Positions 1-14,300 of a stretch of DNA of 64,000 nt are shown piece after piece. The notes below the pieces were generated by a model. The model had not been told where the DNA came from. It did not search any database and saw nothing but the letters and a program-made list of their open reading frames with translations. The translations under genes were made by a program, and so were the position numbers. The stretch comes from Atherix ibis (lineage: Eukaryota > Arthropoda > Insecta > Diptera > Athericidae), in the NCBI GenBank assembly GCA_958298945.1, contig OY282608.1, positions 81,702,806 through 81,766,805 of the forward strand. Direction: 5' to 3'. Every line of letters begins with the position of its first letter. The stretch's first letter is position 1.

Positions 1-840
1 CAAGAAACCAACAAACGAACTAACCAACAAACCAACAAACCAACAAACCAACGAACCAACGAACCAACAAACCAACAAACCAACATGCCAATAAACCAAC
101 AAAGCAACTAACCAAAAAACCAACAAACCAACAAACCAACAAGCCAACAAAACAAAAAAACAATAAACCGACAAACCAATAAACCAACAAACCAACAAAC
201 CAACAAACCAACAAACCAACAAGCCAACAAGCCAACAAACCAACAAGCCAACAAGCCAACAAACCAACAAACGAACAAACCAACAAACCAACAAGCCAAC
301 AAAGGAACAAACCAACAAACAAACTAACCAACAAACGAACAAACTAACAAACCAACAAACCAACAAACCAACAAACCAACAAGCCAACAAGCCAACAAAC
401 CAACTAGCCAACAAACCAACACACCAACAAGGCAACAAACCAACAAGCCAACAAACCAACAAACCAACAAGCCAACAAGCCAACAAACCCAGAAACCAAC
501 AAACCAACAAACCAACAAACCAACAAACCAACAAGCCAACAAGCCAACAAACCAACAAACCAACAAACAAACAAACCAACAAACGAAAAAACCAACAAAC
601 CAACAAACCAACAAGCCAACAAACCAACAAACCAACAAACCAACAAACCAACAAACCAACAAACCAACAAACCAAGAAGCCCACAAACGAACAAACGAAC
701 AAACGAACAAACCAACAAAACAACAAACCAACAAACCAACAAACCAACAAACGAACAAACCAACAAAACATTAAACCAACAAACCAACAAACCAACAAAC
801 CAACAAGCCAACAAACACACAAGCCAACAAACCAATAAAC
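1..840 (+). repeat. 0.84 kb higher-order block, copy 1
   Basis: The block opens with CAAGAAACCAACAAACGAAC and matches the sequence starting at 1689 with a constant offset of 1,688 bp (211 octamers). The offset drops to 1,664 bp by the AAAACAT(T/C)AAACC marker at about 768, so three octamers differ in number. Homology ends near 840, where copy 2 continues into the CATAC..CTAACTAAC landmark and this copy does not. The left edge is cut by the window start. Confidence 0.75.
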
Positions 841-1688
841 CAACAAACCAACAAACCAACAAACCAAGAAGCCCACAAACGAACAAACGAACAAACCAAC
901 AAACCAACAAAACAACAAACCAACAAACCAACAAACCAACAAACGAACAAACCAACAAACCAACAAACGAATAAACCAGCAAGCCAACAAACCAACAAAC
1001 CAACAAACCAAAAAACCAACAAACCAACAAACCAACAAGCCAACAAACAAAAAAACCAATAAACCAACAAACCAACAAACCAACAAGCTAACAAACCAAC
1101 AAACCAACAAACCAACAAACCAACAAACCAACAAACCAACAAACCAACAAACAAACAAACCAACAAACCAACCAACCAACAAACCAACAACCCAACAAGC
1201 CAACATACCAACAAACAAACAAACGAACAAACGAACAAACAAACAAAAGAACAAACCAACAAACCAACAAACCAACAAACCAACAAGCCAACAAACCAAC
1301 AAACCAACAAACGAACAAACCAGCAAACCAACAAACCAACAAACCAACAAACCAACAAACCAACAAGCCAACAAACCAACAAACCAACAAACCAAAAAAC
1401 CAACAAACCAACAAGCTCACAAGCCAACAAGCCAACAAACCAACAAACCAACAAACGAACAAACCAACAAACCAACAAACCAACAAACTAACAAATCAAT
1501 AAACCAACAAGCCAACAAACCAACAAACCAACAAACCAACAAGCCAACAAGCCAACAAACCAACAAACCAACAAACCAACAAACCAACAAACCAACGAAC
1601 GAACAAACCAACAAACGAACAAACCAACAAACCAACAAACCAACAAGCCAACAAACCAACAAGCCAACAAACCAACAAACCAACACAC

Positions 1689-2523
1689 CAAGAAACCAAC
1701 AAACGAACTAACCAACAAACCAACAAACCAACAAACCAACGAACCAACGAACCAACAAACCAACAAACCAACATGCCAACAAACCAACAAAGCAACTAAC
1801 CAAAAAACCAACAAACCAACAAACCAACAAGCCAACAAAACAAAAAAACAATAAACCGACAAACCAATAAACCAACAAACCAACAAACCAACAAACCAAC
1901 AAGCCAACAAGCCAACAAACCAACAAGCCAACAAGCCAACAAACCAACAAACCAACAAACGAACAAACCAACAAACCAACAAGCCAACAAACGAACAAAC
2001 CAACAAACAAACTAACCAACAAACGAACAAACTAACAAACCAACAAACCAACAAACTAACAAACCAACAAGCCAACAAGCCAACAACCCAACTAGCCAAC
2101 AAACCAACACACCAACAAGCCAACAAACCAACAAGCCAACAAACCAACAAACCAACAAGCCAACAAGCCAACAAACCCAGAAACCAACAAACCAACAAAC
2201 CAACAAACCAACAAACCAACAAGCCAACAAGACAACAAACCAACAAACCAACAAACAAACAAACCAACAAACGAACAAACCAACAAACCAACAAACCAAC
2301 AAGCCAACAAACCAACAAACCAACAAACCAACAAACCAAGAAGCCCACAAACGAACAAACGAACAAACCAACAAACCAACAAAACAACAAACCAACAAAC
2401 CAACAAACCAACAAACGAACAAACCAACAAAACATCAAACCAACAAACCAACAAACCAACAAACCAACAAGCCAACAAACACACAAGCCAACAAACCAAT
2501 AAACCAACATACCAACTAACTAA
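1689..2523 (+). repeat. 0.84 kb higher-order block, copy 2
   Basis: This is a complete version of the block that starts with CAAGAAACC and ends with the landmark CATACCAACTAACTAAC at 2508. Copy 1 matches it to about position 840, and copy 3 at 4713 matches it over nearly its full length. Differences are single-base octamer variants and gains or losses of whole octamers. Confidence 0.7.
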
Positions 2524-4712
2524 CAAACCAACAAACCAACAAACCAACAAACCAACAAACCAACAAACCAACAAACCAACAAACCAACAAACCAACAAAC
2601 GAACAAACGAACAAACCAACAAACGAACAAACCAACAAGCCAACAAACCAATTAACAAACAAACGAACAAACGAACAAACCAACAAACCAACAAACCAAC
2701 AAACCAACAAACCAACAAACCAACAAACCAACAAACCAACAAACCAACAAACGAATAAACCAATAAACCAACAAACCAATAAACCAACAAACCAATAAGC
2801 CAACAAACCAACAAATCAAAAAACCAACAAACCAACAAACCAACAAGCCAACAAACCAAAAAAGCAATAAACCAAAAACCAACAAACCAACAAACCAACA
2901 AACCAACAAGCCAACAATCCAACAAGCCAACAAACCAACAAACCAACAAACCAACAAACCAACAAACCAACAAACCAACAAGCACACAAACCAACAAGCC
3001 AACAAACCAACAAGCCAACAAACCAACAAACCAACAAGCCAACAAACCAACAAACCAACAAACCAACAAACGAACCATCCAACAAACTAACAAACCAACA
3101 AACGAACAAACTAACAAACCAACAAACCAACAAACTAACAAACCAACAAGCCAACAAGCCAACAACCCAACTAGCCAACAAACCAACACACCAACAAGCC
3201 AACAAACCAACAAGCCAACAAACCAACAAACCAACAAGCCAACAAGCCAACAAACCCAGAAACCAACAAACCAACAAACCAACAAACCAACAAACCAACA
3301 AGCCAACAAGACAACAAACCAACAAACCAACAAACCAACAAACGAATAAACCAATAAACCAACAAACCAATAAACCAACAAACCAATAAGCCAACAAACC
3401 AACAAATCAAAAAACCAACAAACCAACAAACCAACAAGCCAACAAACCAAAAAAGCAATAAACCAAAAACCAACAAACCAACAAACCAACAAACCAACAA
3501 GCCAACAAACCAACAAACCAACAAACTAACAAACCAACAAACCAACAAAACAACAAACCAACAAACCAACAAACCAACAAGCCAACAAACCAACAAACCA
3601 ACAAACCAAAAAACCAAAAAACCAACAAACCAACAAACCAACAAGCTCACAAACCAACAAGCCAACAAACCAACAAACCAACAAAAAAAACAAACCAACA
3701 AACCAACAAACCAACAAACCAATAAACCAACAAGCCAAATAACCAACAAACTAACAAACCAACAAGCCAACAAGCCAACAAACCAACAAAACCAACAAAT
3801 CAACAAACCAACAAACCAACAAACGAACAAACCAACAAACGAACAAACCAACAAACCAACAAATGAACAAGCCAACAAACCAACAAGCCAACAAACCAAC
3901 AAACCAACACACCAACAAACCAACAAACGAACTAAACAACAAACCAACAAACCAACAAACCAACGAACCAACAAACCAACAAACCAACATGCCAACAACC
4001 CAACAAAGCAACTAACCAAAAAACCAACAAACCAACAAACCAACAAGCCAACAAAGCAAAAAAACAATAAACCTACAAACCAATAAACCAACAAACCAAC
4101 AAACCAACAAACCAACAAGCCAACAAGCCAACAAACCAACAAGCCAACAAGCCAACAAACCAACAAGCCAACAAACCAACAAACCAACAAACCAACAAAC
4201 CAACAAACCAAGAAGCCAACAAACGAACAAACTAACAAACCAACAAACAAACAAAACAATAAACCTATAAACCCACAAACCAACAAACGAACAAACCAAG
4301 AAAACATCAAACCAACAAACCAACAAACCAACAAACGAACAAACCAGCAAACCAACAAACCAACAAACCAACAAACCAACAAACCAACAAGCCAACAAAC
4401 CAGCAAACCAACAAACCAAAAAACCAACAAACCAACAAACCAACAAGCTCACAAGCCAACAAGCCAACAAACCAACAAACCAACAAACGAACAAACCAAC
4501 AAACCAACAAACTAACAAACCAATAAACCAACAAGCCAACAAACCAACAAACCAACAAACCAACAAGCCAACAAGCCAACAAGCCAACAAACCAACAAAC
4601 CAACAAACCAACAAACCAACAAACGAACAAACCAACAAACGAACAAACCAGCAAACCAACAAACCAACAAGCCAACAAACCAACAAGCCAACAAACCAAC
4701 AAACCAACACAC

Positions 4713-5554
4713 CAAGAAACCAACAAACGAACTACCCAACAAACCAACAAACCAATAAACCAACGAACCAACGAACCAACAAACCAACAAACCAACATGC
4801 CAACAAACCAACAAAGCAACTAACCAAAAAACCAACAAACCAACAAACCAACAAGCCAACAAAACAAAAAAACAATAAACCGACAAACCAATAAACCAAC
4901 AAACCAACAAACCAACAAACCAACAAGCCAACAAGCCAACAAACCAACAAGCCAACAAGCCAAGAAACCAACAAACGAACAAACCAACAAACCAACAAGC
5001 CAACAAACGAACAAACCAACAAACAAACTAACCAACAAACGAACAAACTAACAAACCAACAAACCAACAAACCAACAAACCAACAAGCCAACAAGCCAAC
5101 AAACCAACTAGCCAACAAACCAACACACCAACAAGCCAACAAACCAACAAGCCAACAAACCAACAAACCAACAAGCCAACAAGCCAACAAACCCAGAAAC
5201 CAACAAACCAACAAACCAACAAACCAACAAACCAACAAGCCAACAAGACAACAAACCAACAAACCAACAAACAAACAAACCAACAAACGAATAAACCAAC
5301 AAACCAACAAACCAACAAGCCAACAAACCAACAAACCAACAAACCAACAAACCAACAAACCAACAAACCAAGAAGCCCACAAACGAACAACCGAACAAAC
5401 CAACAAACCAACAAAACAACAAACCAACAAACCAACAAACCAACAAACGAACAAAACAACAAAACATCAAACCAACAAACCAACAAACCAACAAACCAAC
5501 AAGCCAACAAACACACAAGCCAACAAACCAATAAACCAACATACGAACTAACTA
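4713..5554 (+). repeat. 0.84 kb higher-order block, copy 3
   Basis: This copy starts with CAAGAAACCAACAAACGAAC followed by TACCCAAC in place of TAACCAAC, and ends with CATACGAACTAACTAAC at 5540. It has the same order of marker units as the copy at 1689 (ACATGCC, AACAATAAACCGAC, AAACCCAGAAACC, AAGCCCACAAACG, AAAACATCAAACC, AACACACAAGCC). It sits directly before the 0.98 kb tandem triplication. Confidence 0.65.
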
Positions 5555-5569
5555 ACAAACCAACAAACC

Positions 5570-6545
5570 AACAAACAAACAAACCAACAAACCAACAAAC
5601 CAACAAACCAACAAACCAACAAACGAACAAACGAACAAACCAACAAACGAACAAACCTACAAGCCAACAAACCAATAAACAAACAAACGAACAAACGAAC
5701 AAACCAACAAACCAACAAACCAACAAACCAACAAACCAACAAACCAACAAACCAACAAACCAACAAACCAACAAACGAATAAACCAATAAACCAACAAAC
5801 CAATAAACCAACAAACCAATAAGCCAACAAACCAACAAATCAAAAAACCAACAAACCAACAAACCAACAAGCCAACAAACCAAAAAAGCAATAAACCAAA
5901 AACCAACAAACCAACAAACCAACAAACCAACAAGCCAACAATCCAACAAGCCAACAAACCAACAAACCAACAAACCAACAAACCAACAAACCAACAAACC
6001 AACAAGCCAACAAGCACACAAACCAACAAGCCAACAAACCAACAAACCAACAAACCAACAAACCAACAAGCCAACAAGCCAACAAACAAACAAACCAACA
6101 AACCAACAAACGAACAAACCAACAAACCAACAAACGAACAAACCAACAACCCAACAAGCCAACAAACCAACAAACAAACAAACGAACAAACAAACAAACC
6201 AACAAAAGAACAAACCAACAAACCAACAAACCAACAAACCAACCATCCAACAAACCAACAAACCAACAAACGAACAAACGAACAAACCAACAAAAGAAAA
6301 AACCAACAAACCAACAAACCAACAAACCAACAAGCCAACAAACCAACAAACCAACAAACTAACAAACCAACAAACCAACAAACCAACAAACTAACAAACC
6401 AACAAACCAACAAAACAACAAACCAACAAACCAACAAACCAACAAGCCAACAAACCAACAAACCAACAAACCAAAAAACCAAAAAACCAACAAACCAACA
6501 AACCAACAAACCAACAAGCCAACAAGCCAACAAACCAACAAGCCA
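5570..6545 (+). repeat. 0.98 kb tandem unit, copy 1 of 3
   Basis: The unit contains, in order, AAACCTACAAGCC (5653), a cluster of AACGAATAAACCAATAAACC, AGCAATAAACCAAAAACC (a 7 bp register slip), AAGCACACAAACC, AACAAAAGAACAAACC (about 6,200) and AACCAACCATCC. The same order recurs 975-983 bp later. Edges are approximate because the flanks are plain octamers. Confidence 0.65.
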
Positions 6546-7528
6546 ACAAAAAAACAAACCAACAAACCAACAAACCAACAAACCAACAAACCAACAAACG
6601 AACAAACGAACAAACCAACAAACGAACAAACCTACAAGCCAACAAACCAATAAACAAACAAACGAACAAACGAACAAACCAACAAACCAACAAACCAACA
6701 AACCAACAAACCAACAAACCAACAAACCAACAAACCAACAAACCAACAAACGAATAAACCAATAAACCAACAAACCAATAAACCAACAAACCAATAAGCC
6801 AACAAACCAACAAATCAAAAAACCAACAAACCAACAAACCAACAAGCCAACAAACCAAAAAAGCAATAAACCAAAAACCAACAAACCAACAAACCAACAA
6901 ACCAACAAGCCAACAATCCAACAAGCCAACAAACCAACAAACCAACAAACCAACAAACCAACAAACCAACAAACCAACAAACCAACAAGCCAACAAGCAC
7001 ACAAACCAACAAGCCAACAAACCAACAAACCAACAAACCAACAAACCAACAAGCCAACAAGCCAACAAACAAACAAACCAACAAACCAACAAACGAACAA
7101 ACCAACAAACCAACAAACGAACAAACCAACAACCCAACAAGCCAACAAACCAACAAACAAACAAACGAACAAACAAACAAACCAACAAAAGAACAAACCA
7201 ACAAACCAACAAACCAACAAACCAACCATCCAACAAACCAACAAACCAACAAACGAACAAACGAACAAACCAACAAAAGAAAAAACCAACAAACCAACAA
7301 ACCAACAAACCAACAAGCCAACAAACCAACAAACCAACAAACTAACAAACCAACAAACCAACAAACCAACAAACTAACAAACCAACAAACCAACAAAACA
7401 ACAAACCAACAAACCAACAAACCAACAAGCCAACAAACCAACAAACCAACAAACCAAAAAACCAAAAAACCAACAAACCAACAAACCAACAAACCAACAA
7501 GCCAACAAGCCAACAAACCAACAAGCCA
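6546..7528 (+). repeat. 0.98 kb tandem unit, copy 2 of 3
   Basis: It repeats copy 1 with an offset of 983 bp for the AACAAAAGAACAAACC marker (about 6,204 to 7,187) and 975 bp for the AAACCTACAAGCC marker. The unit length of 983 is one base short of 123 octamers, because the unit carries a register-shifting 7 bp repeat. Otherwise it is an almost unchanged copy. Confidence 0.65.
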
Positions 7529-8345
7529 ACAAAAAAACAAACCAACAAACCAACAAACCAACAAACCAACAAACCAACAAACGAACAAACGAACAAACCA
7601 ACAAACGAACAAACCTACAAGCCAACAAACCAATAAACAAACAAACGAACAAACGAACAAACCAACAAACCAACAAACCAACAAACCAACAAACCAACAA
7701 ACCAACAAACCAACAAACCAACAAACCAACAAACCAACAAACCAACAAACGAATAAACCAATAAACCAACAAACCAATAAACCAACAAACCAATAAGCCA
7801 ACAAACCAACAAATCAAAAAACCAACAAACCAACAAACCAACAAGCCAACAAACCAAAAAAGCAATAAACCAAAAACCAACAAACCAACAAACCAACAAA
7901 CCAACAAGCCAACAATCCAACAAGCCAACAAACCAACAAAACAACAAACCAACAAACCAACAAACCAACAAACCAACAAACCAACAAGCCAACAAGCACA
8001 CAAACCAACAAGCCAACAAACCAACAAACCAACAAACCAACAAACCAACAAGCCAACAAGCCAACAAACAAACAAACCAACAAACCAACAAACGAACAAA
8101 CCAACAAACCAACAAACGAACAAACCAACAACCCAACAAGCCAACAAACCAACAAACAAACAAACGAACAAACAAACAAACCAACAAAAGAACGAACCAA
8201 CAAACCAACAAACCAACAAACCAACCATCCAACAAACCAACAAACCAACAAACGAACAAACGAACAAACCAACAAAAGAAAAAACCAACAAACCAACAAA
8301 CCAACAAACCAACAAGCCAACAAACCAACAAACCAACAAACTAAC
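7529..8345 (+). repeat. 0.98 kb tandem unit, copy 3 of 3 (partial)
   Basis: It repeats copy 2 with an offset of 983 bp at AAACCTACAAGCC (6,631 to 7,614) and about 999 bp further on. The change comes from two extra octamers around 7,700. One AAAACAAC unit at 7,940 and AAAGAACGAACC at 8,187 are private to this copy. Its right part is also the beginning of the 8.8 kb duplicated unit. Confidence 0.6.
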
Positions 8346-11300
8346 AAACCAACAAACCAACAAAACAACAAACCAACAAACCAACAAACCAACAAGCCAA
8401 CAAACCAACAAACCAACAAACCAAAAAACCAAAAAACCAACAAACCAACAAACCAACAAGCTCACAAACCAACAAGCCAACAAACCAACAAACCAACAAA
8501 AAAACAAACTAACAAACCAACAAACCAACAAACCAATAAACCAACAAGCCAACAAACCAACAAACTAACAAACCAACAAGCCAACAAGCCAACAAACCAA
8601 CAAAACCAACAAATCAACAAACCAACAAACCAACAAACGAACAAACCAACAAACGAACAAACCAACAAACCAACAAATGAACAAGCCAACAAACCAACAA
8701 GCCAACAAACCAACAAACCAACACACCAACAAACCAACAAACGAACTAAACAACAAACCAACAAACCAACAAACCAACGAACCAACAAACCAACAAACCA
8801 ACATGCCAACAAACCAACAAAGCAACTAACCAAAAAACCAACAAACCAACAAACCAACAAGCCAACAAAGCAAAAAAACAATAAACCTACAAACCAATAA
8901 ACCAACAAACCAACAAACCAACAAACCAACAAGCCAACAAGCCAACAAACCAACAAGCCAACAAGCCAACAAGCCAACAAACCAACAAGCCAACAAACCA
9001 ACAAACCAACAAACCAACAAACCAACAAACCAAGAAGCCAACAAACGAACAAACGAACAAACCAACAAACAAACAAAACAATAAACCTATAAACCCACAA
9101 ACCAACAAACGAACAAACCAACAAAACATCAAACCAACAAACCAACAAACCAACAAACCAACAAGCCAACAAACCAACAAGCCAACAAACCAACAAACCA
9201 ACATACGAGCTAACCAACAAACCAACAAACCAACAAACCAACAAACCAACAAACCAACAAACCAACAAACCAACAAACCAACAAACCAACAAACCAACAA
9301 ACGAACAAACCAACAAACGAACAAACCAACAAGCCAACAAACCCATAAGCAAACAAACGAACAAACGAACAAACCAACAAACCAACAAACCAACAAACCA
9401 ACAAACCAACAAACCAACAAACCAACAAACCAACAAACGAGCAAACCAATAAACCAACAAACCAACAATCCAATAAGCCAACAAACCAACAAATCAAAAA
9501 CCCAACAAACCAACAAACCAACAAGCCAAAAAACCAAAAAAGCAATAAGCCAACAAACCAACATACCAACAAACCAACAAACCAACAAACCAACAATCCA
9601 ACAAGCCAACAATCCAACAAGCCAACAAACCAACAAACCAACAAACCAACAAACCAACAAACCAACAAGCCAACAAGCCAACAAACCAACAAGCCAACAA
9701 ACCAACAAACCAACAAACCAACAAACCAACAAGCCAACAAGCCAACAAACCAACAAGCCAACAAGCCAACAAACCAACAAATGAACAAACCAACAAACCA
9801 ACAAACGAACAAACGAACAAACCAACAAACAAACAAACCAACAAACGAACAAACAAACAAACCAACAAACCAACAAACCAACAAACCAACAAGCCAACAA
9901 ACCAACAAACCAACAAACCAACAAACCAACAAACCAACAAACCAACAAACCAACAAACCAACAAACCAACAAACAAACAAATCAACAAACCAACAAACCA
10001 ACAAACCAACAAACAAATAAACCAACAAAAAAACAAGCCAACAAGCCTACAAAACAAAAAAACAATAAACCGACAAACCAATAAACCAACAAACCAACAA
10101 ACCAACAAACCAACAAGCCAACAAGCCAACAAACCAACAAGCCAACAAGCCAACAAACCAACAAACGAACAAACCAACAAACAAACTAACCAACAAACGA
10201 ACAAACTAATAAACCAACAAGCCAACAAACAAACAAACCAACAAGCCAACAAGCCAACAAACCCAGAAACCAACAAACCAACAAATCAACAAACCAACAA
10301 ACCAACAAGCCAACAAGACAACAAACCAACAAACCAACAAACAAACAAACCAACAAACGAACAAACCAACAAACCAACAAACCAACAAGCCAACAAACCA
10401 ACAAACCAACAAACCAACAAACCAACAAACCAACAAACCAACAAACCAAGAAGCCGACAAACGAACAAACGAACAAACCAACAAACCAACAAAACAACAA
10501 ACCAACAAACCAACAAACCAACAAACGAACAAACCAACAAAACATCAAACCAACAAACCAACAAACCAACAAACCAACAAGCCAACAAACACACAAGCCA
10601 ACAAACCAATAAACCAACATACGAACTAACTAACAAACCAACAAACCAACAAACCAACAAACAAACAAACCAACAAACCAACAAACCAACAAACCAACAA
10701 ACCAACAAACGAACAAACGAACAAACCAACAAACGAACAAACCAACAAGCCAACAAACCAATAAACAAACAAACGAACAAACGAACAAACCAACAAACCA
10801 ACAAACCAACAAACCAACAAACCAACAAACCAACAAACCAACAAACCAACAAACCAACAAACGAATAAACCAATAAACCAACAAACCAATAAACCAACAA
10901 ACCAATAAGCCAACAAACCAACAAATCAAAAAACCAACAAACCAACAAACCAACAAGCCAACAAACCAAAAAAGCAATAAACCAAAAACCAACAAACCAA
11001 CAAACCAACAAACCAACAAGCCAACAATCCAACAAGCCAACAAACCAACAAACCAACAAACCAACAAACCAACAAACCAACAAACCAACAAGCCAACAAG
11101 CACACAAACCAACAAGCCAACAAACCAACAAACCAACAAACCAACAAACCAACAAGCCAACAAGCCAACAAACCAACAAACCAACAAACCAACAAACGAA
11201 CAAACCAACAATCCAACAAACCAACAAACCAACAAACCAACAAACAAACAAACGAACAAACAACCAAACCAACAAAAGAACAAACCAACAAACCAACAAA

Positions 11301-14300
11301 CCAACAAACCAACCATCCAACAAACCAACAAACCAACAAACGAACAAACGAGCAAACCAACAAAAGAAAAAACCAACAAACCAACAAACCAACAAACCAA
11401 CAAGCCAACAAACCAACAAACCAACAAACTAACAAACCAACAAACCAACAAAACAACAAACCAACAAACCAACAAACCAACAAGCCAACAAACCAACAAA
11501 CCAACAAACCAAAAAACCAAAAAACCAACAAACCAACAAACCAACAAGCTCACAAACCAACAAGCCAACAAACCAACAAACCAACAAAAAAACAAACCAA
11601 CAAACCAACAAACCAACAAACCAATAAACCAACAAGCCAACAAACCAACAAACTAACAAACCAACAAGCCAACAAGCCAACAAACCAACAAAACCAACAA
11701 ATCAACAAACCAACAAACCAACAAACGAACAAACCAACAAACGAACAAACCAACAAACCACCAAATGAACAAGCCAACAAACCAACAAGCCAACAAACCA
11801 ACAAACCAACACACCAACAAACCAACAAACGAACTAAACAACAAACCAACAAACCAACAAACCAACGAACCAACGAACTAACAAACCAACATGCCAACAA
11901 ACCAACAAAGCAACTAACCAAAAAACCAACAAACCAACAAACCAACAAGCCAACAAAGCAAAAAAACAATAAACCTACAAACCAATAAACCAACAAACCA
12001 ACAAACCAACAAACCAACAAGCCAACAAGCCAACAAACCAACAAGCCAACAAGCCAACAAACCAACAAGCCAACAAACCAACAAACCAACAAACCAACAA
12101 ACCAACAAACCAAGAAGCCAACAAACGAACAAACGAACAAACCAACAAACAAACAAAACAATAAACCTATAAACCCACAAACCAACAAACGAACAAACCA
12201 ACAAAACATCAAACCAACAAACCAACAAACCAACAAACCAACAAGCCAACAAACCAACAAGCCAACAAACCAACAAACCAACATACGAACTAACCAACAA
12301 ACCAACAAACCAACAAACCAACAAACCAACAAACCAACAAACGAACAAACCAACAAACCAACAAACCAACAAACGAACAAACCAACAAACGAACAAACCA
12401 ACAAGCCAACAAACCCATAAACAAACAAACGAACAAACGAACAAACCAACAAACCAACAAACCAACAAACCAACAAACCAACAAACCAACAAACCAACAA
12501 ACGAACAAACCAATAAACCAACAAACCAACAATCCAATAAGCCAACAAACCAACAAATCAAAAACCCAACAAACCAACAAACCAACAAGCCAAAAAACCA
12601 AAAAAGCAATAAACCAACAAACCAACATACCAACAAACCAACAAACCAACAAACCAACAAGCCAACAAGCCAACAATCCAACAAGCCAACAAACCAACAA
12701 ACCAACAAACCAACAAACCAACAAACTAACAAGCCAACAAGCCAACAAACCAACAAGCCAACAAACCAACAAACCAACAAACCAACAAACCAACAAGCCA
12801 ACAAGCCAACAAACCAACAAGCCAACAAGCCAACAAACCAACAAATGAACAAACCAACAAACCAACAAACCAACAAACGAACAAACCAACAAACAAACAA
12901 ACCAACAAACGAACAAACCAACAAACCAACAAACCAACAAACCAACAAACCAACAAACCAACAAACCAACAAGCCAACAAACCAACAAACCAACAAACCA
13001 ACAAACCAACAAACCAACAAACAAACAAATCAACAAACCAAAAAACCAACAAACGAACAAACCAACAAACAAATAAACCAACAAAAAAACAAGCCAACAA
13101 ACCAACAAACCAACAAACGAACAAACGAACAAATCAACAAACTAACAAACCAACAAGCCAACAAACCAATAAACAAACAAACGAACAAACGAACAAACCA
13201 ACAAACCAACAAACCAACAAACCAACAAACCAACAAACCAACAAACCAACAAACCAACAAACCAACAACCCAACAAGCCAACAAACCAACAAACAAACAA
13301 ACGAACAAACAAACAAACCAACAAAAGAACAAACCAACAAACCAACAAACCAACAAACCAACCATCCAACAAACCAACAAACCAACAAACGAACAAACCA
13401 ACAAACCAACAAACCAAATAACCAATAAACCAACCAACAAGCATACCAACAAACCAGCAAACCAACAAACCAACAAACCAACAAGCTAACAAACCAACAA
13501 ACCAACAAACCAACAAACCAACAAACCAACAAACAAACAAACCAACAAACCAACAAACACACAACCTAACAAGCCAACAAACCGACAAACAAATAAACGA
13601 ACAAACGAACAAACCAACAAAAGAACAAACCAACAAACCAACAAACCAACAAGCCAACAAACCAACAAACCAACAAACCAACAAACCAACAAACCAACAA
13701 ACCAACAAACAAACAAATCAACAAACCAACAAACCAACAAACGAACAAACCAACAAACAAATAAACCAACAAAAAAACAAGCCAACAAGCCAACAAAACA
13801 AAAAAACAATAAACCGACAAACCAATAAACCAACAAACCAACAAACCAACAAACCAACAAGCCAACAAGCCAACAAACCAACAAGCCAACAAGCCAACAA
13901 ACCAACAAACGAACAAACCAACAAACCAACAAGCCAACAAACGAACAAACCAACTAGCCAACAAACCAACACACCAACAAGCCAACAAACCAACAAGCCA
14001 ACAAACCAACAAACCAACAAGCCAACAAGCCAACAAACCCAGAAACCAACAAACCAACAAACCAACAAACCAACAAACCAACAAGCCAACAAGACAACAA
14101 ACCAACAAACCAACAAACAAACAAACCAACAAACGAACAAACCAACAAACCAACACATCAACAAGCCAACAAACCAACAAACCAACAAACCAACAAACCA
14201 ACAAACCAACAAACCAAGAAGCCCACAAACGAACAAACGAACAAACCAACAAACCAACAAAACAACAAACCAACAAACCAACAAACCAACAAACGAACAA

